Positions 51,643-61,087 are shown, numbered from the stretch's first letter. The stretch: 64,000 nt of DNA from JACKAQ01 sp020634975 [NCBI: Calditrichia bacterium] (GCA_020634975.1 JACKAQ010000001.1:2232001-2296000), one strand, 5' to 3'. Numbers and translations are program-made. Notes: generated from the letters alone by a model not told the origin.

Positions 51643-54059
51643 TCAAAACAAATAGCTGATGCCGAAACGAATATTGCGCGGATTTCCCGGCGTAAAATGG
51701 ATTTCCGAAACGGGCGTGGTTTCACCGCGCAGCAGCGTTTCGGTATCAAATTGCGCCTCGTTCCAGTCCGCATCGAACAGGTTTTCCAGCGTCGTCAAAA
51801 ATTTGATGTTGCCGAGCCGGTAACCGAGCGACACATCCACCAGCGTGTAGCCGGACGCCACAACGCTGTTGTCCTCGTTTGCCGGGCGATCGCTGATGTG
51901 CCGGTAACGCAAACTGCCTTCGATTCCCGCCGGATGGATCGCCGTCAGACCGCCGGTGGTTGTGAGATTCGGTGCCAGCGGAATATTATTTTCGCCGTCC
52001 GGCGCATCGACAATTCTGCCGTCGGAAATGTTCACATCCGCGTCCGCCCACATCCACGGCAGCAGCCGCACCCGCGCTTCCAGATCGATGCCCATTCTTT
52101 CGGTGGGATCGCTCAGTTCGGTGGTGCCCGCATCGCCGACGTAAACGTATTCGCGTTCGAGATGCAAATACCACAGCGCCGCACTAATATTGATGCGATC
52201 GGACAACCGGCTGCGCGCGCCAAATTCCGCACCGTTTGCGCGCGGCAGCGTTTCCACATCGCGCTGATCCGGGTCGAAGTTGCGCGATTGCAACACCTGC
52301 CTGATTTCGGCTTCACTCAATCCCTGCCGCTGCTGCGTCCGGTAAATTTCGGAAATGCGCTGGCTGATCACCACATTCCGCGCATCGTTCGAATGAAAAC
52401 CGCTGCCGAAATTGGCGAACAAATCCACATTTCGCAGCGGCGAAAGCACCAGATTCAGCTTCGGGCTGAGGATGCGCTGCTGCGCAAATCCGGAAGCATG
52501 CGGCAATTCGCTCTCCGCTCCGGCAGGTGTCCCGTCCAAATGATCTTGCACGTTGAAGGTGAAATAATCCCCGCGCAGCCCGAACTGCATGCGGAACAGT
52601 TTGCTGAAAATCCACTCCTGCTGCATCCACAGAAAAAATTGCGTTCGCTGATATCCGAATCCACCAGCGAATGATCGCGGATGCGATCCGGGCTTTTCCA
52701 CAGCTCCACCTGCACTTCGTCCGCGCGATAGCCGCCGCCGATGGTCGTAGCCGTCCACACATTCCCAAAATGATTGTTGAAACGGTAGCGGCTGTTGAAA
52801 CCGATCATGTTCCGGTCGTCGATCTGTTCGATCATATCGCCGTTTTCAGGGTCATCCAGAAAAAACGTGAAATTGGAAAACAGCTTGAAATTATAGCTCG
52901 TGAAATACGACTGGATAAAAAATTCGCTGCTGTTTGCGCCCTGCATCGTGTATTGCAGATTGATGTTTTGGCGCGCGGTCGTCCCGCCTTCCAGATCGTC
53001 AATTGAGCCGAAACGGCTGATTTGCCCGCGATCCACGGCGCGTTGCGGAATTTGCCCGGTGGCATCCCATGCGGAGCTGAATGCGCTGGCCGAAAACGCC
53101 AGTTCGCTGTTCGCGGAAAGGTGCGAATGAAATTTGCCGAACAGGTTGAACCGCTGGAAATCCTGCGGGCTGTCGAACGGTCCGTCCGTTCGGTAAAATT
53201 GTCCCGCGAAATACGCGCCCTGGTGTCTTGGCTGCATCCCGCCGGTGGTGATGGGCAGTTGCAGCAGCGTGGTGATCCGGCTGGTGCCGAACTCGCCGCC
53301 TTCGACCCTAACTTCATTATTTTCAAGATGATCTTTTGTGGAAAAACTGACTGCTCCTGCGGTCGCCAGATTGCCATATTCCGCAAAATAAGGCCCTTTG
53401 TGCACGTCGATGCCGTCAACCACATCGGGAATCAGGAAGTGCATATCGGCGTAGCCTTGTCCGTGACCGTGCGATACCATGTTCACCGGAATGCCGTCCA
53501 CGGAAAGCGCCACATCCGTCCCGTGATCCGCATCGAAATTGCGCAGGAAAATCTGCTCCGCTTTGCCGCCGCCGGCGTGCTGCGCGATGATCAGCCCCGG
53601 CGCCATTTGCAGCATGTCCTGTGCGGAGCGGTTCGGGCGGGTTTGCAGATCAAATTTCCGCACCGATCGCGATGACGCGGCGGAATACACCCGTTCGTCT
53701 TCCACCAGAATTTCGCCGATATCCACCGGTTTTGGCGCTAAATTCAGGTCGACGGTGAGTATCGCCGATTGCACCGTCAGCGCCCGCGAGATTTTTTCGT
53801 AGCCGAGCAGCGAGGCAACCAGCGTGTAATTTCCCGGCTTCAGGTGATCGATCAGAAAACTGCCGTCTGCAGCAGAGGCAGTGCCGAGCACCGTGCCTTC
53901 CAGCACAAGGTTCACGCCGGGCAACGCTTCTCCGGTAGTTGTGTCGGTAATCGTGCCGCGAACGCCGCCTTCCGGCTGCGCCATCACGGTTGAAACGGTG
54001 AAAATTATCGCCAGCGCAAAAATTTTGGCTGTCAAAAACGCCAATCGGGGATGGATCAT
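51643..54059 (-). pseudogene. TonB-dependent receptor interrupted by one frameshift
   Basis: Two overlapping frames make one receptor of about 805 residues. The N-terminal frame, from ATG 54059 (GGAGGACAG upstream), has a signal peptide, a CarboxypepD_reg-like domain (VRGTITDTTTGEALPGVNLV) and a plug with RSAQDMLQMAPGLIIAQHAG and ALSVDGIPVNMVSHGHGQGY. It ends as nonsense after DISERNFF. The C-terminal frame resumes with LWMQQEWIFSKLFRMQFGLR and runs to NIRFGISYLF. One missing base in the A run at 52633-52638 (plus strand) explains the break. The G-H-G-H-G plug loop and the barrel resemble metal or siderophore receptors; the substrate is unknown. Confidence 0.85.
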
Positions 54060-54290
54060 GTCTGTCCTCCGGGAATGGTTTTGGTTGCCGGATTTTGGAA
54101 ATCGAAGCATTTGGTATTTTTGTCATTGAATATACGTGCCAGCAGGCAAACCGGATGTTGCAATTATCAATCGCGACCGGCGGGCGTTGCCCGTCGCAAC
54201 AAAATTTTCAGCAATATTGACTTTTGTTAAAGCGTGCATTTTGCTATGTTGTTAGCTCAAAATCAATCAGAAAAATATTGGCGAATCATT

Positions 54291-56018
54291 ATGGATAAAA
54301 AACAAATTATCGCGGTGCTCGAAGAAATGGGCGTGCTGCTGGAGCTGAAAGGCGAGAACATTTTCAAAGTGCGCGCGCACGAAAACGCCGCCCGGGCGTT
54401 GGAAACGCTCAATGAATCGCTGGCATCGCTGATCGCATCCGGCGGATTGACCGGCGTAAAAGGCATCGGCAAAGGCATGGCGGACAAAATCGTCACCCTG
54501 TTCAACGACGAGCCGTTTGAGGAATACGAAACCCTGAAAGCATCCGTGCCCGCCGGCGTGCTGGAAATGAGCAACATTCAGGGGCTCGGTCCCAAAAAAA
54601 TAAAAGCGCTGTGGGACGAGCTGAATATCACCAGCATCGAGGCGCTGGAAGAAGCCGCAAAAGCCGACAAAATTTCCGGGATGAAAGGTTTCGGCGCGAA
54701 AACGCAGGAAAAAATTCTGCAGAACATCGAACTGATGCGCAAATTTTCCGATCGCCACCACATTTCCACGGCAATGGAAATCGGGCAGCAATTGTTCGAT
54801 GCGCTGAAAAATTTTCCCGGCGTGATCCGCTGCGAACTCGCCGGCAGCCTGCGCCGCAAAAAAGAAACCGTGAAAGATATCGACATTGTTGCCAGCGCCA
54901 AAGACGAGGATCGCGCCGCGATAATGAACCATTTTACCACGCTGCCGGACATCGAAAATGTGGTCAGCAAAGGCGACACAAAATCGACAATTGTGCTGGA
55001 AGGCGGCGTTTATTCCGATCTCCGCATCGTTTCCGATGCGGAATATCCGCACCTGCTGCATCACCTCACCGGCTCCAAAGAGCACAACGTGGCGATGCGC
55101 CAGTTGGCCATCAAAAAAGGCATGAAGGTGAGCGAATACGGGTTGTTTCGCGGCGAAGAGCGCATTTTGTGCAAAGACGAAGCGGAAATTTTCGCGAAAC
55201 TGGGGATGGATTTTGTGCCGCCGGAACTCCGCGAAAACAACGGCGAAGTGGAAGCTGCACAGGCGAAAACGCTGCCGAAGCTCATCGAACCGGGCGATAT
55301 TCGCGGGATGATCCACAACCACAGCACCTGGAGCGACGGCGCCAACACCATCGAAGAGATGGCGCAGGCCTGCATCGATCGCGGATATGAATATCTGGTG
55401 ATTTCCGATCACTCCAAAGCGGCGGCGTATGCCAACGGATTGAGTGTCGAGCGCATCAAACAACAGCACGCGGAAATTGACGAATTGAATAAAAAACTCG
55501 CGCCGTTTCGCATTCTCAAAAGCATCGAATGCGATATTTTGTCCGACGGTTCGCTGGATTACGACGACGACGTGCTGGCAACTTTCGATCTGGTGATCAC
55601 CAGCATTCACAGCAAATTCAATATGAGCGAAAGCGAAGGCACCGATCGGATTATCCGTGCATTGCAAAATCCGTATACAACCATATTGGGTCATATGACC
55701 GGTCGGTTGCTGCTGAAGCGCGACGGCTATCCGGTGAACCACACTGCGGTGATCGATGCGGCGGCGGATCTGGGCGTTTGCATCGAAATCAACGCAAATC
55801 CGTTGCGGCTGGATATCGACTGGCGCCACTGCAAATACGCCAAAGAAAAAGGTGTAAAAATCGCCATCAATCCGGACGCGCACCGCACCGACGGTTTCGA
55901 TGACATGCAATACGGCATCGGCATCGCTCGCAAAGGCTGGCTCACCAAAAATGATATTCTCAACTGCCTTTCAGCCGATGAATTGCTGGCTTTCGCCAAA
56001 AAACGGCGAAATGGCTAA
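54291..56018 (+). CDS. polX: Family X DNA polymerase/3'-5' exonuclease (PolX) with PHP domain
   Basis: The 575-residue product starts at ATG 54291 (MDKKQIIAVLEEMGVLLELK). The N-terminal 8-kDa-like HhH domain (about 1-75; VKGIGKGMADKIV) and a second HhH (about 90-130; LGPKKIKALWDELNI) precede the polymerase palm (about 150-310; CELAGSLRRKKETVKDIDIV carries the metal aspartates). A C-terminal PHP domain (about 335-570) has MIHNHSTWSDGANTIEEMAQ, YLVISDHSKAA, SIECDIL and INPDAHRTDG metal ligands. It should fill gaps in base excision repair and proofread through PHP. Length matches bacterial PolX (570-580). Confidence 0.95.
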   Translation: MDKKQIIAVLEEMGVLLELKGENIFKVRAHENAARALETLNESLASLIASGGLTGVKGIGKGMADKIVTLFNDEPFEEYETLKASVPAGVLEMSNIQGLGPKKIKALWDELNITSIEALEEAAKADKISGMKGFGAKTQEKILQNIELMRKFSDRHHISTAMEIGQQLFDALKNFPGVIRCELAGSLRRKKETVKDIDIVASAKDEDRAAIMNHFTTLPDIENVVSKGDTKSTIVLEGGVYSDLRIVSDAEYPHLLHHLTGSKEHNVAMRQLAIKKGMKVSEYGLFRGEERILCKDEAEIFAKLGMDFVPPELRENNGEVEAAQAKTLPKLIEPGDIRGMIHNHSTWSDGANTIEEMAQACIDRGYEYLVISDHSKAAAYANGLSVERIKQQHAEIDELNKKLAPFRILKSIECDILSDGSLDYDDDVLATFDLVITSIHSKFNMSESEGTDRIIRALQNPYTTILGHMTGRLLLKRDGYPVNHTAVIDAAADLGVCIEINANPLRLDIDWRHCKYAKEKGVKIAINPDAHRTDGFDDMQYGIGIARKGWLTKNDILNCLSADELLAFAKKRRNG

Positions 56019-56053
56019 TCAAGCGTTTGGAAACCGGATAGCAGGAGAGAGCA

Positions 56054-56550
56054 ATGGAAATCACGGAAATCGGCAGCTTTTTGAACTACTATTCAAAAAT
56101 CAAAGAGCGAACCCGGCGGCTTTTCAATTATATCCCATCGAATCAGATGGAGTGGACATACCGTCCCGGCAAATTTACCATCGGTGATATTATCCGGCAT
56201 CTGGCATTGATCGAACGGAATATGTATGCGGAGACAGTCCGGTTCAGACCCAGTTCCTACAATGGATGCGGTATTGAATATGCCGATGGGTATGAAGAAA
56301 CCATCCGGTTTTACGACGATTTGCATGCGGAATCGCTGGCAATTTTTCAAAATTGACCAACGAGGATTTGTTGAAAAAATGTAAAACCCCCGGAGATGTT
56401 GAGATAACTGTCTGGAAGTGGTTGCGAGCAATGGTTGAACACGAGGTGCATCATCGCGGTCAATTGTATATTTATCTGGGAATGCTGGGTGTGCAAACAC
56501 CTCCGATTTTCGGGCTCACATCAGAGCAGGTGATTGAACGCAGCGTTTGA
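56054..56550 (+). pseudogene. DinB-family four-helix protein, frameshifted
   Basis: The first frame (56054-56356) reads MEITEIGSFLNYYSKIKERT, then GKFTIGDIIRHLALIERNMY (first metal His), and ends in AIFQN. The second frame (to 56550) starts LTNEDLLKKCKTPGD and carries WLRAMVEHEVHHRGQLYIYL, the EHxxHHRGQ motif of DinB proteins. Adding one A to the AAAA run near 56350 joins them as FQKLTNED, giving about 165 residues, the family's usual size. The substrate is unknown. Confidence 0.83.
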
Positions 56551-56644
56551 TTCTGCGATGAAACGAGGCTATTTGTCAAAAAACAGCGCCAAAATTATCA
56601 AAATGCGTGTTGAGTTTATCGGGCGCTACCCGTAAGTTCAGCGT

Positions 56645-57703
56645 ATGAAAACACTAACAATCTTCATTTTCGGACTGATTGCAATGACTGCAATTTCCTG
56701 CACAAAAGAGCCCGCAGCACAGGTAGATGAGGTGTTTGCGGCATACACCGGCAACGTTCCCGGCGCTGCCGTGATGGTCATTCACAACGGCAAACCCGTT
56801 TTGACGAAAACCTACGGGATGGCGAATCTCGAATCGCAAACGCCAATCACGCCGCAAACCAATTTCCGGCTGGCGTCCGTGAGCAAGGCCTTTACGGCGA
56901 TGTGCGTTTTGATGCTCATCGAAGATGATTACCTCACCTACGATGCCACGCTCTGCGATATTTTCCCGGATTTTCCCGAATATGGGAAGCAGATCACCAT
57001 TCGCAATTTGCTGCAACACACTTCCGGGCTGATCGATTACGAAAGCCTGATGCCGGATACCGCCACCGCGCAGGTGCACGACAGCGACGCGCTGGCGATG
57101 ATGATGGCGCAGGATTCAACCTATTTTGCACCGGGCAGCGATTACAGCTACAGCAACACCGGTTACGCGCTGCTGGCGATGATCGTCGAGAAAATCGGTG
57201 CGATGCCCTATCCCGAATTCCTGAAAACCCGCATTTTTGAGCCGCTCGGTATGAGCAACACGCTGGCATTTGTGAACGGCTACAATTCAGTGCCCAATCG
57301 CGCTTTCGGTTACACCGTGCATGAAGATTCCATCGAATTTACCGACCAGAGCAGCACCAGCGCCGTACTCGGCGATGGCGGCATTTACAGCTCGCTCGAA
57401 GACATGTTCAAATGGGATCAAGCATTGCTGGCCAACACGCTCGTTGGTGATTCCACGATGCAACTGGCATACACGCCCAATCTGGAAACCTACGGTTTCG
57501 GCTGGCGCATCGATGAAGTGGATGGGCATCGCCGGATCCACCATAACGGCAGCACGCGCGGGTTCCGCAACTGCTTCCAGCGATTCCCGGACGACAATTT
57601 TGCAGTGATTGTGCTCACCAACCGCAACTCACCGGAAAGTGTCCAGCCGTTGGCGGAAAAAGTGGTGGAAATTTATTGGCACTTATTGAAGGATAATGGA
57701 TAA
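56645..57703 (+). CDS. Serine hydrolase lipoprotein, class C beta-lactamase-like
   Basis: This 352-residue protein has a lipoprotein signal with lipobox AISC (about 16-19). The catalytic motifs of the family are visible: S-x-x-K in LASVSKAFTAM (about 77-80), Y-x-N in YSYSNTGYALLAM (about 162-164) and H-x-G in RIHHNGSTRGF (about 304-310). It matches Beta-lactamase (PF00144)-type proteins such as penicillin-binding DD-peptidases, esterases and D-aminopeptidases. True resistance function cannot be concluded. It sits outside the inner membrane or on the outer membrane. A heptamer repeat and a GGGCGAAC hairpin follow the stop codon. Confidence 0.87.
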   Translation: MKTLTIFIFGLIAMTAISCTKEPAAQVDEVFAAYTGNVPGAAVMVIHNGKPVLTKTYGMANLESQTPITPQTNFRLASVSKAFTAMCVLMLIEDDYLTYDATLCDIFPDFPEYGKQITIRNLLQHTSGLIDYESLMPDTATAQVHDSDALAMMMAQDSTYFAPGSDYSYSNTGYALLAMIVEKIGAMPYPEFLKTRIFEPLGMSNTLAFVNGYNSVPNRAFGYTVHEDSIEFTDQSSTSAVLGDGGIYSSLEDMFKWDQALLANTLVGDSTMQLAYTPNLETYGFGWRIDEVDGHRRIHHNGSTRGFRNCFQRFPDDNFAVIVLTNRNSPESVQPLAEKVVEIYWHLLKDNG

Positions 57704-57752
57704 AGGGTAAAGGATAAAGGGTAAAGGGTAAAGGGTAAAGGATAAAGGATAA
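57690..57752. repeat. Heptamer repeat run (GGATAAA / GGGTAAA)
   Basis: About eight GGATAAA or GGGTAAA units start inside the last codons of the beta-lactamase-like gene and continue past its stop. Confidence 0.82.
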
Positions 57753-57756
57753 GGTA

Positions 57757-57776
57757 GGGGCGAACGGTGTTCGCCC
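57757..57776. repeat. GGGCGAAC hairpin repeat
   Basis: GGGCGAAC (57758-57765) and GTTCGCCC (57769-57776) form a perfect stem with a three-base loop, followed by an A tract. It is related to the hairpins at 17697 and 24475. Confidence 0.7.
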
Positions 57777-57839
57777 AAAAAAACAAAAACCATCGCGCAC
57801 ATCGCGCCTTTGCGGCAAAAAAAATTCCCCGGAGCAACA

Positions 57840-58145
57840 ATGAAAATTGATTTCGAAATCAACGGCAACACGATGCACATTTCGTTTCACGGCGATATTT
57901 TGTATGCCGAAACGATCGACCTCAGCGGATTTTTCGACAAACGGCTGGCGGAATCGTTCGATGAAGCCGTGCTCGATTTTTCGGATGTCACCGGCATCAC
58001 CAGTTCTGCCATCGGCGCGGTCATCGATTTTCACGGCAAATTGAAGAAAAAAAGCCGCAGCATGCGCATCTCCGGAATGAGCGACAAAGCCTACACCGTC
58101 TTCAAATATTTCAAGCTCGACGAATTGTTTCCCATCGAAAAATAA
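57840..58145 (+). CDS. STAS-domain protein (anti-sigma-factor antagonist-like)
   Basis: The 101-residue product starts at ATG 57840 behind GGAGCAACA. It shows the STAS fold: initial strands MKIDFEINGNTMHISFHGDI, central DEAVLDFSDVTGITSSAIGA (the region where SpoIIAA-type proteins carry the phospho-Ser; serines are present at SS) and the C-terminal FKYFKLDELFPI. It may bind a HPK-like anti-sigma kinase, but none is adjacent. It is probably monocistronic, followed by a large inverted repeat. Confidence 0.82.
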   Translation: MKIDFEINGNTMHISFHGDILYAETIDLSGFFDKRLAESFDEAVLDFSDVTGITSSAIGAVIDFHGKLKKKSRSMRISGMSDKAYTVFKYFKLDELFPIEK

Positions 58146-58162
58146 TCGCATTTTGAAAAATA

Positions 58163-58237
58163 TTAACCGCAGAGTGCGCAAAGGCCGCAGAGGAATTTGC
58201 CGGAATTCTTTGCGATCGCTGCGCACTCTGCGGTTAA
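58163..58237. repeat. CCGCAGAG inverted repeat with perfect 18-base arms
   Basis: TTAACCGCAGAGTGCGCA at the left end is exactly complementary to TGCGCACTCTGCGGTTAA at the right end of a 75-base element. It would form a long hairpin in either strand. The ends match those of the element at 47611. Confidence 0.88.
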
Positions 58238-58289
58238 TTCTATTGTAACGTTGTTTTATCGAATCAAAATGATGAGGTTTGTTTTGAAT

Positions 58290-59828
58290 ATGCAAATTGT
58301 TGTAAATAATCGATTTATTATAAAATTTTTGATGGCAATTGCGATGCTGAATGCACCGCTGTTCGCGGATTACATTACGCCGGGAACCGGTGTCCATTTC
58401 ACGGCGGATAGCCTGGTTGCAAATGCCGGCGGTGCGGTTACCGGCGCAAACGGGAGCTATCTGGTGAATGAAACCGTGCAGGTGCAAACCGGCGATACGC
58501 TCACGCTGCTGCCCGGCGATACGCTTATTTTTACCGACACATCCGGCAGTGCGGAGCTGCACATCAACGGCGCGCTGTTCGCCATTGGCACGGAAACGGA
58601 TTCGATTATCATCACTTCGCAAAACCAGAATTACGGCGATTTTTACGGGCTGATTTTCCGCGATACGGACAGCGGCTCCGCGTTCGAGATGAATTATTGC
58701 CGCATCGAATACGCCAAACGCGCGATCGATGTGGTGAGCGCCGATGTGCTGGTGGAAAACAGCGTCATTCGCCGCACCAGCGAAGTTGCCATCGATTTAT
58801 TTGGTACGAACAGCGTGTTCCGCAACTGCCTGATCACCGAAAATCGCCAGCGCGCAGTAACGATGACCGTGAACTCATCACCGACTATCGAAGGTTGCAC
58901 ATTCACCGAAAACAATTTCGAAAATGCCAGCCCTTACACCATTATTTCCATAGGTTTACAGGGCGAAAATTCCCCGGTGCTTCGCAACAACCACATCATT
59001 GGCGGATACGACAAAAGCGGCGGTATTTCCATTTGGAATACCTCCAACGCACTCATTGAAGGCAACACCATCGAAAATTGCGGTTACGGGATTTTGTGTT
59101 ATCAGGTGAACGCCAATCCGCTAATCAAAAACAATATTATTCGCAATAACAACATCAATCCCGATACGCTGCTGTGGGGATTCGGCATCGCCAGCAACGG
59201 TACCAACGCGCCGATTATCACCGGTAACGAAATTTCCGGGCATTTTTTCGGCGTGGCAATCATCAACGGCGGGCAGCCGAACTTAGGCAATGTGGACAAT
59301 CCGGACACAACCGACGACGGCAACAATTATTTTCTCGGTAACGGCATTGGCAATAATCGCTACGAATTGTTCAACAATAATGCGCTGCCGATTGTGGCGC
59401 AAAACAACTGGTGGGGCACCGCAGACCCGGACAGCATCGAGGATCGCATTGTGCATCAGGTGGATGACAGCGGCTACGGATTGGTGAGTTTCACACCGTA
59501 TATTTCGGAAATCACCGCTGTCGATCCGGTGGAAAATGCTGTTTTGCCCGATGAACTGACGCTGCTGCCGGCGTATCCGAATCCATTCAACCCGGAAACG
59601 CGACTACGTTTTTCGTTGCCCAAATCCGCTGATGTTACCATTCAAATTTTTGATGTAACCGGCAGAAAAATCAATACCTTGCTGGCGCAGCAAGTGAAGG
59701 CGGGAGCGCACGAAATTCGTTGGAACGCTACCAACGAATCCGGCGCAGCGGTGAGCAGCGGCATCTATTTTTACAGCATCCGGGCGAATGCGCAAATCAA
59801 ATCTGGCAAACTGGTACTATTGCGATAA
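58290..59828 (+). CDS. Secreted right-handed beta-helix protein with T9SS type A sorting domain
   Basis: From ATG 58290 the product is 512 residues; ATG 58269 is an alternative. A signal peptide ([17 protein letters not shown]) is followed by a parallel beta-helix (about 45-410) with repeated short strands such as [40 protein letters not shown] and [20 protein letters not shown], the pattern of PbH1/NosD-like or pectate-lyase-like proteins. The C-terminal sorting domain begins [18 protein letters not shown] and ends SGKLVLLR. A polysaccharide-binding or degrading role is possible, but no catalytic residues can be pointed out. Confidence 0.85.
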   Translation: MQIVVNNRFIIKFLMAIAMLNAPLFADYITPGTGVHFTADSLVANAGGAVTGANGSYLVNETVQVQTGDTLTLLPGDTLIFTDTSGSAELHINGALFAIGTETDSIIITSQNQNYGDFYGLIFRDTDSGSAFEMNYCRIEYAKRAIDVVSADVLVENSVIRRTSEVAIDLFGTNSVFRNCLITENRQRAVTMTVNSSPTIEGCTFTENNFENASPYTIISIGLQGENSPVLRNNHIIGGYDKSGGISIWNTSNALIEGNTIENCGYGILCYQVNANPLIKNNIIRNNNINPDTLLWGFGIASNGTNAPIITGNEISGHFFGVAIINGGQPNLGNVDNPDTTDDGNNYFLGNGIGNNRYELFNNNALPIVAQNNWWGTADPDSIEDRIVHQVDDSGYGLVSFTPYISEITAVDPVENAVLPDELTLLPAYPNPFNPETRLRFSLPKSADVTIQIFDVTGRKINTLLAQQVKAGAHEIRWNATNESGAAVSSGIYFYSIRANAQIKSGKLVLLR

Positions 59829-59883
59829 ACCAATGGCGCACGGTACCGATGTGTCTAATGTTAAAACCAATTTCGAGACAATC

Positions 59884-60246
59884 ATGATATATAATTCAAT
59901 AAATCTCAAAGAAAAACTTGCAAAAATTGATGCGCAGTGGTCGCCGAAAATCATCGCGCAAATGAACGATTACCACTTCAAACTGGCGAAAATACAGGGT
60001 GAATTTGTCTGGCACAGCCATGCGGAAACCGACGAAACGTTCATCGTTTTGCACGGCGAATTGACCATCCGTTTCCGCGATGGCGAAGTGCAGCTCCGCG
60101 AAGGCGAGATGTTCGTTGTGCCGAAAACAGTGGAGCATCTGCCGGTGGCGGCGGAGGAATGCCACATTATGCTGATTGAACCTGCCGGAACGGTGAATAC
60201 CGGCGACGCCGGCGGCGAGCGCACCAAAGCTGCGGAGTGGTTGTAA
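59884..60246 (+). CDS. Small cupin-domain protein
   Basis: The 120-residue product from ATG 59884 contains a single cupin: motif 1 [20 protein letters not shown] with two His and Glu metal ligands (about 38-51) and motif 2 [20 protein letters not shown] with the third His (about 73-90). The N-terminus [20 protein letters not shown] matches a widespread mannose-6-phosphate-isomerase-like cupin group. Longer upstream in-frame starts overlap the beta-helix gene and have no better ribosome-binding site. The substrate is unknown. Confidence 0.87.
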   Translation: MIYNSINLKEKLAKIDAQWSPKIIAQMNDYHFKLAKIQGEFVWHSHAETDETFIVLHGELTIRFRDGEVQLREGEMFVVPKTVEHLPVAAEECHIMLIEPAGTVNTGDAGGERTKAAEWL

Positions 60247-60303
60247 CCTTTACTGATAGTAAAAAATTCGGGTATTCAAAAAACATTTTTGGGAGAAAAT
60301 TCA

Positions 60304-60330
60304 GGAGATTCCTGCATTCGCAGGAATGAC
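60304..60330. repeat. Short palindromic repeat, GTCATTCCTGCG family, copy 3 (reverse)
   Basis: GAGATTCCTGCATTCGCAGG followed by AATGAC is the reverse complement of the elements at 15949 and 17836, again in a gap between genes. Confidence 0.78.
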
Positions 60331-60406
60331 AATTTAACAAACATTTTTTTATTCGTGCACACTGCGGCTCTATGGCAAATATCAGTTAATAAAAACAGGA
60401 ACTTTT

Positions 60407-61087
60407 ATGAACATTTTGATTACGGGAATGATTGCAGTGCTGCTGTTTGCAGCGTGCATGCATGACAAACATGAACATCCTGCACACGAAGCCAGTGGAT
60501 CGGCAAATGATCACATGCACAAATCATCATTTGAGGAACTGGTGCAGCGTTTCGAATCACCGGAGCGCGATGCCTATCAGCAGCCGGAGAAAGTGCTCGA
60601 ATACATCGGCGATGTGTCCGGCAAAAAAATATTGGACATCGGCGCGGGTACCGGATATTTCACATTCCGGCTGGCGAAAGCGGGCGCGAGCGTCATCGCC
60701 GGGGATGTGGATGACGATTTCCAGAATTACATCCGTGAAAAAGTCGAAAAAGAGGGACTCGATTCGCTGAACATCTCGCTGCGAAAATTGCCGTACGACA
60801 GCCCGTCGCTGGCACCGGCGGAAGTGGATATCGCAATTATCGTGAATACTTATCACCACATCGAAAATCGCACCGCGTATTTCGCAGAAGTATTGGCGGG
60901 ATTGAAACCCGGCGGCGAGCTGATCGTGATCGATTTTTTCAAAAAAGAGATGCCGTTTGGTCCGCCGGTTGAAAAGAAAATCACCGAGGCGCAGGTGCGG
61001 GAGGAGTTGGCAGCGGCGGGATTTTCTCAATTTGAGATCGAAACGGAGTTGCTGGAATATCAATACATCATCCGCGCAAAGCGCTGA
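60407..61087 (+). CDS. Methyltransferase-fold protein with lipoprotein signal
   Basis: This 226-residue protein starts with a lipoprotein signal (MNILITGMIAVLLFAACMHD; lipobox FAAC). A His-rich linker follows (HDKHEHPAHE ... DHMHK, about 18-39), then a class I SAM-methyltransferase domain with motif I ILDIGAGTGYFTFRLAKAGA (about 73-92), acidic AGDVDDDF, IAIIVNTYHHIENR and LAGLKPGGELIVIDFFK. A SAM-dependent enzyme with an export and lipid-anchor signal is odd because SAM is cytoplasmic. The signal may be non-cleaved, or the fold may have another use. The methyltransferase fold is clear; its location and substrate are not. Confidence 0.8.
   Translation: MNILITGMIAVLLFAACMHDKHEHPAHEASGSANDHMHKSSFEELVQRFESPERDAYQQPEKVLEYIGDVSGKKILDIGAGTGYFTFRLAKAGASVIAGDVDDDFQNYIREKVEKEGLDSLNISLRKLPYDSPSLAPAEVDIAIIVNTYHHIENRTAYFAEVLAGLKPGGELIVIDFFKKEMPFGPPVEKKITEAQVREELAAAGFSQFEIETELLEYQYIIRAKR

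Noticed and set aside
54267-55910. Long antisense open frame (547 codons) opposite polX
   Set aside because: The plus strand encodes a full PolX with all motifs; the antisense product is His/Phe/Arg-rich with no domain.
56645-57703. Antibiotic-resistance beta-lactamase
   Set aside because: Class C-type motifs are shared by many peptidases and esterases; sequence alone does not support resistance.
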